Origin: Paracoccaceae bacterium
Lineage (GTDB): Bacteria; Pseudomonadota; Alphaproteobacteria; Rhodobacterales; Rhodobacteraceae
Assembly: GCA_020441345.1 (NCBI GenBank)
Contig: JAGRMK010000134.1
Location: forward strand, 1 to 6,316
DNA length: 6,316 bases
Direction: 5' to 3'
Positions 1 through 5,363 of this stretch are shown piece by piece. A program made the translations under genes and the position numbers. Below the pieces are notes generated by a model, which was not told the DNA's origin, searched no databases, and saw nothing but the letters and a program-made list of their open reading frames with translations. Within the stretch, counting starts at the first letter, position 1; each line of letters opens with the position of its first letter.

Positions 1-469
1 CGATCTGCGCGCAGCTGCCGACCGTGGCCCAGGTATCCACCATCGTGCCGCTGTCGACATAGGCGCCGAGGTTCACGAAGCTGGGCATCAGCACCACGCC
101 CGGCGCGATATAGGCCGAGCGGCGCACGATGCAGTTGGGAACGGCGCGAAACCCGGCCTGTTGCCAGTCCTTCTTTTTCCAGCCCGCGAACTTGCTGTCG
201 ACCTTGTCCCACCAGTCGCCGCCCTGCGGCCCGCCCGAGTGTTTTTCCATGTCATGCAGCCGGAACCCGAGCAGCACCGCCTTCTTGGCCCATTGGTTGA
301 CGTGCCAATCGCCGTTCTCACGACGTTCGGCCACCCGCAGCTTGCCCGAATCCAGCGCGTCCAGCGTGTGCTCGATGGCCGCGCGGGTGTCGCCCTTGGT
401 GTCGGGTGTAATGTTGTCACGCGCATCCCATGCGGCTTCGATGGCGGCTTCCAGTTTGGCGTTCGACAT
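1..469 (-). CDS. dapD: DapD, tetrahydrodipicolinate N-succinyltransferase (partial, N-terminal half)
   Basis: DapD transfers succinyl from succinyl-CoA to tetrahydrodipicolinate in the cytosol, the first committed step of the succinylase route to meso-diaminopimelate and lysine. The window holds the first 156 codons; the family is usually about 275 residues, so the C-terminal half lies beyond base 1. The protein starts MSNAKLEAAIEAAWDARDNI. An N-terminal helical domain of about 110 residues carries HVNQWAKKAVLLGFRL at 56-71. The left-handed beta-helix of hexapeptide repeats then begins, with IAPGVVLMPSFVNLGAYVD at 121-139 and MVDTWATVGSCAQI at 143-156. The Asp in AYVD (139) appears to match the catalytic Asp of the E. 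coli enzyme, from memory of the family. The start is supported by a strong Shine-Dalgarno sequence on the minus strand (GGGGGAGAAG, complement of 476-485) six bases before ATG. It is divergent from the membrane protein gene at 560. The identification is very secure. Confidence 0.97.
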   Translation of the reverse strand, partial: MSNAKLEAAIEAAWDARDNITPDTKGDTRAAIEHTLDALDSGKLRVAERRENGDWHVNQWAKKAVLLGFRLHDMEKHSGGPQGGDWWDKVDSKFAGWKKKDWQQAGFRAVPNCIVRRSAYIAPGVVLMPSFVNLGAYVDSGTMVDTWATVGSCAQI

Positions 470-490
470 GGTTGACTTCTCCCCCGGGGA

Positions 491-506
491 TTGGCGTTGT
501 TGCCAA
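491..506. repeat. Small inverted repeat TTGGC-N6-GCCAA near the predicted dapD start site
   Basis: TTGGC at 491-495 and GCCAA at 502-506 form a perfect 5-base inverted repeat around a 6-base spacer. It covers the predicted dapD transcription start (near 502) and the start of its leader. That is a typical place for a repressor site, but arms this short occur by chance, so a regulatory role is only a suggestion. It also lies upstream of the membrane protein gene at 560. Confidence 0.25.
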
Positions 507-508
507 GG

Positions 509-537
509 CCTATACCGGGCGCCCGCCCGCTGGGCAA
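509..537 (-). promoter_or_regulatory. Predicted sigma-70-type promoter for dapD
   Basis: Read on the minus strand, a -35-like TTGCCC (complement of 532-537) and a -10-like TATAGG (complement of 509-514) are separated by exactly 17 bases. Each hexamer matches the consensus at four of six positions. Transcription would start near 502, giving a leader of about 33 bases that contains the strong ribosome binding site at 476-485. The spacer includes the perfect 10-base palindrome CGGGCGCCCG at 516-525. This is a pattern match only; no start site is known. Confidence 0.5.
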
Positions 538-559
538 CCGCCAGTCAAAAGGATGCACC

Positions 560-1006
560 ATGTCGCCCACGGTCTTGCTGTCGCTTTGCGTCGTCGCCAC
601 CGCCGGTGCCGCCGTCGCCGTGCAGGGGATGGTGAACGCAGCCCTCGGACGCGCGGTTGATTCGGCGCTTGCGGCCTCGGCGTTATCGTTCGGCGTGGGG
701 TTTGTAGCGCTGATCGCCGTGACGCTGGCGTTGGGCGATGGCGCGGCCTTTGCCCGGTTGCCCTCGGTCCGTCCCGGCTTGCTGGCGGGCGGGTTGCTGG
801 GCGCGTTCTTTGTCTGGTCGATCGCCTGGGGGGTGCCGACGCTGGGCGTGGTCTCTGCTTTCGCGGCGCTGATCCTCGGACAGATGCTCGGGGCGCTTGT
901 GCTCGATGCGGTGGGCGCTTTTGGCATGACCGTCCATGACATCACCTGGAAGCGCCTTGCGGCGGTGGCCATGGTGGCCGGCGGCGTCGTGCTGTCGCGG
1001 CTTTAG
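560..1006 (+). CDS. YdcZ-like DMT-superfamily membrane protein (DUF606 type)
   Basis: This 148-residue, very hydrophobic protein is predicted to lie in the inner membrane with five helices, at roughly 4-24, 37-58, 73-93, 97-120 and 131-147. Length, helix number and the VQGMVNAALGRAV stretch at 21-33 fit the YdcZ/DUF606 family of small drug/metabolite transporter relatives. Members are often thought to work as dimers; their substrates are mostly unknown and none can be assigned here. I chose the ATG at 560 because AAAAGGA lies just upstream and the product begins with a membrane helix. An in-frame ATG at 491 would add 23 non-membrane residues across the dapD promoter. The gene is divergent from dapD. 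Its stop codon overlaps that of the dehydratase by four bases, leaving no room for a separate terminator. Confidence 0.85.
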   Translation: MSPTVLLSLCVVATAGAAVAVQGMVNAALGRAVDSALAASALSFGVGFVALIAVTLALGDGAAFARLPSVRPGLLAGGLLGAFFVWSIAWGVPTLGVVSAFAALILGQMLGALVLDAVGAFGMTVHDITWKRLAAVAMVAGGVVLSRL

Positions 1007-1923
1007 TCGAACGGACCGGGCGCCGGGTTGGCGCCGCAGATCAGCACCGCCACACGTTCACCGGGTTCAGGCCGATAGACACCCGAGGTCAGCGCCGCCA
1101 GCGCCGCCGCCCCGGCCGGTTCGACCAATTGCCGCGCCTCGTTCCACAACAGCCGCTGCGCCTCTGCAATCGCCGCGTCCTCAACCAGAACCGAGGTAAC
1201 ACCCTGCTCCTTTGCCAAACCGAAACAGATCGCGCCGATCCGCCGCGCGCCCAGCGCGTTCGCGGCGATCCCCGAGACATCGACATCCACCGGCGCCCCG
1301 GCAACAAGCGCGGCGTGTAGCGCACAGGCGGTTTGCGGCTCGACCGCCACGACCTTGCGCCGCCCCTGCAACCAGGCCATCGCGCCCCCGATCAACCCGC
1401 CACCGCCCACCGCAACCAGCACGGTATCGGCCTCGAGCCCCTGGTTTTCCCATTCCGCCAGGCACGTCCCCTGCCCGGCCACGGTTGCGATCCCGTCATA
1501 GGCGTGAATCTGCATCGCACCGGTGCGCGCCTCGTGTTCAAGCGCCGCCTGCAGCGCATCGGCATAGGCCCCCGGCACCACCGTCAGATCGGCCCCCGCC
1601 CGCCGGATCAGCGCGATCTTCGACGCACCGGCCATCTCCGGCACGAAGATATGCGCTGGAATCTTCAGCCGCGCTGCGGCAAAAGCCACAGCGGCCCCGT
1701 GGTTCCCGCCCGACGCCGCGACCACCCCGCCCGCCGGAACATCACACGACAAGAGCGAATTGAACGCACCGCGCGCCTTGAAGGTGCCGGTGTGCTGGAT
1801 CTGCTCCAGCTTGACCTCGATCGGATCGGGCACCCCGGACAGATCCAGCGACAGGACCGGCGTGCGCCGCACATGCCCCGCGATCCGGTCCGCAGCCGCG
1901 ATGATCTCGTTTCGCCAATCCAT
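1003..1923 (-). CDS. PLP-dependent threonine/serine dehydratase (fold type II)
   Basis: The 306-residue protein belongs to the tryptophan-synthase-beta-like (fold type II) PLP enzymes, which deaminate threonine to 2-oxobutanoate or serine to pyruvate in the cytosol. Visible motifs, numbered from the chosen start: HTGTFKARGA at 44-53 with the PLP lysine K49; the phosphate-binding-type loop SGGNHG at 71-76; the glycine-rich GGGGLIGG at 173-180; VEPAGAAAL at 267-275; and CGAN at 296-299, where many relatives have CGGN or SGGN. There is no C-terminal ACT domain, so isoleucine feedback as in long biosynthetic IlvA is not expected. The start MDWRNEIIAA is preferred over an ATG at 1980 because GGAGGG lies five bases upstream. 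Serine racemase and related lyases share this fold, so substrate is uncertain; the family is secure. It converges on the membrane protein gene. Confidence 0.88.
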   Translation of the reverse strand: MDWRNEIIAAADRIAGHVRRTPVLSLDLSGVPDPIEVKLEQIQHTGTFKARGAFNSLLSCDVPAGGVVAASGGNHGAAVAFAAARLKIPAHIFVPEMAGASKIALIRRAGADLTVVPGAYADALQAALEHEARTGAMQIHAYDGIATVAGQGTCLAEWENQGLEADTVLVAVGGGGLIGGAMAWLQGRRKVVAVEPQTACALHAALVAGAPVDVDVSGIAANALGARRIGAICFGLAKEQGVTSVLVEDAAIAEAQRLLWNEARQLVEPAGAAALAALTSGVYRPEPGERVAVLICGANPAPGPFD

Positions 1924-2010
1924 CAGTGCCCTCCGTCGCGCCTCTGTGTCTGGTGTTGCTGGTTTCACAAGGTTAGTCATGGATGCAAGGCAGAGGAAAG
2001 GACTTCAGGC
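1924..2010. other. Divergent intergenic region between dehydratase and LOG-family gene
   Basis: With the corrected dehydratase start, this 87-base gap must hold the start signals of both genes. The LOG-family gene has the ribosome binding site GAGGAAAGGA at 1993-2002, eight bases before its ATG. I looked for -35/-10 pairs on both strands and found none with good hexamers and 16-18 base spacing; TTGCTG at 1956-1961 has no well-placed -10 partner. I see no clear operator. Confidence 0.5.
1929..1934 (-). promoter_or_regulatory. Ribosome binding site that fixes the dehydratase start
   Basis: The minus strand reads GGAGGG, then five bases, then ATG at 1923-1921. This is a near-ideal Shine-Dalgarno sequence lying inside the longer open frame that begins at ATG 1980. 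The 1980 ATG has no purine-rich stretch before it, and the 19 extra residues it would add are not part of the recognisable fold. Confidence 0.75.
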
Positions 2011-2829
2011 ATGAATGACCCGCGCAGCCACGTGTTTCGTGACAGCCATCAGGATATCGAAACCGCGCGGCATTTGCCCGACACACCGCAAACCCGGTCC
2101 GCGGCGTATCGGCTGGCTTTCGCCGACAATGATTTCCTGTGCCGCGACGAGCTGCGCCCCGTGCGGTTGCAACTGGAATTGCTCAAGGCCGAGATGGCGA
2201 TGAACGAGGCGCGGATCGCCTCGACCGTTGTGCTGTTTGGCGGTGCGCGCATACCCGCCCCCGATCACAGCGCAGAGGCAAAGACACCGATGCTGGGCAC
2301 GCTGTCGAAATACTATGACGAGGCGCGGCGGTTTGCGCGGATGGTGACCGAGCAGTCGCTGTCGCAAGGTGGCACCGAGAACATCATCTGCACCGGCGGC
2401 GGCCCCGGCGTGATGGAGGCCGGAAACCGGGGTGCGGCCGAAGCGGGTGGCGTGTCGATCGGGTTGAATATCGTGTTGCCGCACGAACAGGCACCCAACG
2501 CCTATGTCACACCGAACCTGAGCTTCAATTTCCACTATTTCGCCATTCGCAAGATGCATTTCCTGATGCGCGCCAGGGCCGTGGCGGTGTTCCCGGGCGG
2601 ATTCGGCACGCTGGACGAAATGTTCGAATCGCTGACCCTGATCCAGACCAAACGGATGCGCCCGATCCCGTTCCTTCTTTTCGGGCGGAGTTTTTGGGAT
2701 TCGGTCATCAACTGGCAGTCCCTTGCCGATGCCGGCACCATCTCGCAAGCCGACCTCGACCTGTTCCAGTTCGTCGAAACCGCAGAAGAGGCGATGGCCG
2801 CGTTGACACAAGCCAGCACTCCGACGTAA
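2011..2829 (+). CDS. LOG-family (TIGR00730-like) nucleotide phosphoribohydrolase-like protein
   Basis: This 272-residue cytosolic protein has the Rossmann-like LOG fold, formerly labelled lysine decarboxylase-like. Characterised members cleave cytokinin nucleoside 5'-monophosphates, or AMP, into base and ribose 5-phosphate. The signature PGGFGTLDE is at 195-203, with GGGPGVMEAGNRGA at 129-142, the first strand VVLFGGARIP at 73-82 and the Arg-Lys pair at 180-181 before MHFLM. About 70 residues precede the core, making it longer than the roughly 190-residue plant-type enzymes; this suits the longer bacterial group. The old name does not imply a role in lysine metabolism despite the dap neighbours. 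The ATG at 2011 is chosen for its ribosome binding site (GAGGAAAGGA at 1993-2002). The frame stays open far upstream, but that stretch is antisense to the dehydratase. It is divergent from the dehydratase and convergent with the kinase. The natural substrate is unknown. Confidence 0.9.
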   Translation: MNDPRSHVFRDSHQDIETARHLPDTPQTRSAAYRLAFADNDFLCRDELRPVRLQLELLKAEMAMNEARIASTVVLFGGARIPAPDHSAEAKTPMLGTLSKYYDEARRFARMVTEQSLSQGGTENIICTGGGPGVMEAGNRGAAEAGGVSIGLNIVLPHEQAPNAYVTPNLSFNFHYFAIRKMHFLMRARAVAVFPGGFGTLDEMFESLTLIQTKRMRPIPFLLFGRSFWDSVINWQSLADAGTISQADLDLFQFVETAEEAMAALTQASTPT

Positions 2830-2836
2830 CGCAAGA

Positions 2837-2869
2837 CCGTCACGCGCGGAACCCGTGTCGCCGTGACGG
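2837..2869. terminator. Candidate hairpin terminator between convergent genes
   Basis: CCGTCACG at 2837-2844 pairs perfectly with CGTGACGG at 2862-2869. After one bulged base (2845), GCG at 2846-2848 can pair with CGC at 2859-2861, leaving a 10-base loop. The hairpin begins eight bases after the LOG gene stop and 33 bases beyond the kinase stop on the other strand. No T tract follows it on the plus strand; on the minus strand it is followed by TCTTGCGTTACG, only moderately T-rich. It could end transcription in both directions, but it is not a classical intrinsic terminator. Confidence 0.45.
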
Positions 2870-2901
2870 CGAGCCAGCTGAACCCCCCGGCGCGATCCGC
2901 C

Positions 2902-5100
2902 TCAATGGGCGTTCGACGCGCGCAGGGGTATGACACCGCCCGTGCGCCTGCGCCCGCGTTCCAGGATCAACTGACCCAGGGCAGAACGCAAACGGTCCAG
3001 TTGCAGCGGCTTGGTCAGACAATCGTCGAACCCGGCCTGAAGATAGCCGGCGACCTGATGCGACATGGCATTTGCGGTGAAGGCAATGATCGGCAGCATC
3101 GTTGCGGGGGGCCTGCCGCCCGGTGTGGTGGCGCGCTGTGCTTCGCGCGCCCGGATCTCGCGCAGCACCGCGACGCCATCCACCTCGGGCATGGAAATGT
3201 CGAGAATGACGAGGTCGAACTCCTCGCGCTCATAAGCTTGCAACGCCTCGTTACCGTCCGAGACCAGCACCGCGGCAATCCCCAATTGCCCCATCATCGC
3301 CCCCAGGATCATGCGGTTCGTGCGGTTGTCATCGGCCGCGAGCACCCGTAGCCCCCGCAGATCGACACCAAGATCAAGGTCAGACACTGGCTGAGTCAGA
3401 GCGATTTCGGTCAGATCGGTGCGCGGCAAGGGCAATTCGATCACCACCTCGGTGCCTTTGGCCGGGGCCGACGTGATGGTCACGGTGCCCTCCATCAACC
3501 CGACCAGGCGCCGCACGATCGGCATGCCCAGCCCGGTCCCGCCAAAGCGGCGCGCGATGGAACTGTCTGCCTGCCCGAATTCCTCGAAGACATGCGCCTT
3601 TTGCTCGTCATCCATGCCGATTCCCGTATCCGTGACGGTCAGCCCCAGGCAATCGATGCGCGAACAATCAAGAAGCACGTTGACCGAGCCCGTTTCCGTG
3701 AACTTGACCGCGTTCGAAATGACGTTGTGCAGGATTTGCAGCACCCGGTTCGGATCACCCAGCCGCGCGCCCTGCCCGTCACCGATGATCGAAACCCCCA
3801 GCGACAGCTTCTTTTCCGAGGCCTTGAGCGTATGAACCGATTCGATCCGCTGCGCCAAGTCGATCGGCACAAAAGGGACCGCCTCGATGACCATCTGATC
3901 CGCCTCGATCTTGGACATATCGAGCAAATCGTTGATGATGTTCAGCAGCAAGGCACCTGAATCGTGCATGACCTTGACCATGCGCCGCTGATCGGCATCG
4001 CTGACCAACTGTTCCAGAACCTCGGCAACGCCCAGCACCCCGTTCAGCGGAGTGCGCATTTCATGGCTCATCTTGGCCAGAAAATTCGATTTCGCCGCAT
4101 TCGCCCGATGCGCTTCCTCCAGCGCATCCTGCCGTTCGCGGTCGGCAGCAACCTGATCCGTGACATCAAGCAGCGCATAGACAACCCGCGCGCCCGATGC
4201 TTCGCCCCCGGTGACCGGCGCGGCATGGACCGAGCAATAGCGCAGCCCGTCCGGGCAGTTCAGCGCGAACCGTTCGTCGATCACCGCGCCACCGGTTTGC
4301 AAGACCCTCTCGAACGGCGTCTCGCCCTTGGCATATGGCGTGCCATCCTCGCGGTCATAGCGCCAGCGTCGATCGTCATGGGGCACACCGATCATCTGTT
4401 CGCGAGTCGCGCCGATGATCCTCTCGGCCGCGTCGTTGGCGAAGCGGACGATCCCGGCGTCGTCGATAACGATGATGCCCATCGCCGAGGTCGCAAGGAT
4501 GCTCGCCAGAAAGGCCCGTTCGCCCGCCAGTTCGGCCTGCGCCGCGATGACCGCCTTGTCCTTGTCGCGTCGCACCAGCACCGAACAAATGACATCGGCC
4601 ACCGACTGCAGAAGATATACCTCGCCAGGCAGAAAGGCGTGGGTCCGGTTCACCCCGTCAAAGCCCACAAAGCCATAAGTCGCCCCCTCCAGGCGCATCG
4701 GCACCAGCAGGATTGACCGGATCATCTGCGCCTCAAGCAACTCGCGTGAGGGCGACCCCTCGGGCAGGTCCGAAACATCGGGAACATAAAAATGCTCGCC
4801 GTTGTTGTTGAGGGGTTCGATGCTGGGCCCCAGCATCTCCATCGGCAGTTCCTGCAACTGGTCGATCATCGGGTCGATCCCGTCGGCGCACCACTCATGC
4901 GTGTTGCGCGTAACGGGCCCGTCATGCACGAAAACATAGGCCCGATCCCGCACGCAATAGGCCCCGAGCCGAGCAATGGCTTGCTGGATGGACTGATCCG
5001 TCGTGTCGATCGGCGCGCGCAGCAGGTCGTTCAGGATCTCGACGACCAGCGCCTGGATCCGGGTCAGCCGCGTCTCGTTGTTCATGTTCTCGTGCTGCAT
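2902..5100 (-). CDS. Soluble hybrid sensor histidine kinase (GAF-PAS-HisKA-HATPase-REC)
   Basis: The 732-residue protein autophosphorylates on His and passes the phosphate to its own receiver. Domains in order: a GAF-like sensor at about 15-178; a short linker helix; PAS at about 196-318 (MGIIVIDDAGIVRFANDAAE at 207-226); HisKA at about 337-402 with the H-box SHEMRTPLNG and phospho-accepting H346; and HATPase at about 445-558, with N-box N463, G1 DTGIGM 491-496, F-box FEEFGQ 505-510 and G2 GGTGLGM 520-526. The receiver at about 583-712 has acidic pair D590/D591, phospho-acceptor D634 in ILDISMPEVDG, T675 and K697. All catalytic positions look intact. No membrane segment or signal peptide is visible, so it should sense a cytosolic cue; the ligand is unknown. 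ATG 5100 has a weak CGGA ribosome site; ATG 5085 is a possible alternative. No HPt protein or separate response regulator is in the window. It diverges from dapE. Confidence 0.93.
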   Translation of the reverse strand: MQHENMNNETRLTRIQALVVEILNDLLRAPIDTTDQSIQQAIARLGAYCVRDRAYVFVHDGPVTRNTHEWCADGIDPMIDQLQELPMEMLGPSIEPLNNNGEHFYVPDVSDLPEGSPSRELLEAQMIRSILLVPMRLEGATYGFVGFDGVNRTHAFLPGEVYLLQSVADVICSVLVRRDKDKAVIAAQAELAGERAFLASILATSAMGIIVIDDAGIVRFANDAAERIIGATREQMIGVPHDDRRWRYDREDGTPYAKGETPFERVLQTGGAVIDERFALNCPDGLRYCSVHAAPVTGGEASGARVVYALLDVTDQVAADRERQDALEEAHRANAAKSNFLAKMSHEMRTPLNGVLGVAEVLEQLVSDADQRRMVKVMHDSGALLLNIINDLLDMSKIEADQMVIEAVPFVPIDLAQRIESVHTLKASEKKLSLGVSIIGDGQGARLGDPNRVLQILHNVISNAVKFTETGSVNVLLDCSRIDCLGLTVTDTGIGMDDEQKAHVFEEFGQADSSIARRFGGTGLGMPIVRRLVGLMEGTVTITSAPAKGTEVVIELPLPRTDLTEIALTQPVSDLDLGVDLRGLRVLAADDNRTNRMILGAMMGQLGIAAVLVSDGNEALQAYEREEFDLVILDISMPEVDGVAVLREIRAREAQRATTPGGRPPATMLPIIAFTANAMSHQVAGYLQAGFDDCLTKPLQLDRLRSALGQLILERGRRRTGGVIPLRASNAH

Positions 5101-5363
5101 ACCGAATCCGTTTTTCCGTTGGTGGCCCCGCTCGGCGCCGCCCCTGAGGCATCCCCGTCACAGGATTGCCCGGAACTGGTTAAGGTTTGGTGTCCGACAC
5201 CACGAACCGCCCCGATCCCGCCCAAAGCGCAACCATCGGGCGAAGTGTGGCCTTTCTGGCGCTTTGCGTCAATCTCGCCCGTCGGTCCTCTCATACGCCC
5301 CCGGCTTGTCCGGCCCGGGCGCATGCGCTAGCACCGGTGAACGCACCAGCCAAGGATCCGCTC
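5101..5363. other. 263-base divergent intergenic region between the kinase gene and dapE
   Basis: This is the longest non-coding stretch in the window and must drive the kinase gene leftwards and dapE rightwards. It holds a 15-base palindrome at 5188-5202 and, nearer dapE, the 10-base palindrome GCGCATGCGC at 5319-5328. The dapE ribosome binding site AAGGA is at 5352-5356. I found no well-spaced -35/-10 pair on either strand: TTGCGT at 5264-5269 and CATACG at 5292-5297 are 22 bases apart, too far for a normal promoter. Short open frames crossing the gap show no protein character. Confidence 0.6.
5188..5202. repeat. Perfect 15-base palindrome, candidate operator
   Basis: TGGTGTC at 5188-5194 and GACACCA at 5196-5202 form 7-base arms around a single central C. 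With a two-base bulge (5203-5204), GGTT at 5184-5187 can also pair with AACC at 5205-5208, which would lengthen the symmetry to 11 base pairs. It lies 88 bases upstream of the kinase ATG and about 160 bases upstream of dapE. It could be a dimeric regulator site, but arms of this length are not far above chance in a window this size. Confidence 0.35.

Noticed and set aside
88..972. 294-codon minus-strand open frame spanning the dapD start and the membrane protein gene
   Set aside because: It overlaps two well-supported genes, and its Thr/Ser/Ala/Pro/Arg-rich translation has no recognisable fold.
1212..1763. 183-codon plus-strand open frame antisense to the dehydratase
   Set aside because: The translation is almost entirely Arg, Pro, His, Ala and Ser, typical of the antisense of a GC-rich gene.
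1333..2010. Upstream open extension of the LOG-family frame (226 extra codons)
   Set aside because: It lies antisense to the dehydratase gene, its translation is Arg/His/Pro-rich with no domain, and a good ribosome site precedes the ATG at 2011. The open frame is a by-product of high GC content.
2011..2829. LOG-family protein read as a lysine decarboxylase linked to the dap genes
   Set aside because: The lysine decarboxylase label for this family is historical. The PGGFGTLDE signature points to nucleotide phosphoribohydrolase chemistry, so the metabolic link to lysine is not supported.
3964..4716. 250-codon plus-strand open frame inside the kinase gene
   Set aside because: It is antisense to the intact PAS-HisKA coding sequence and its translation shows only low-complexity Arg/His-rich sequence. 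It has no family motif.
5319..5328. Perfect palindrome GCGCATGCGC upstream of dapE
   Set aside because: Alternating-GC palindromes of this length are common by chance in GC-rich DNA, and there is no promoter next to it that would give it a role.
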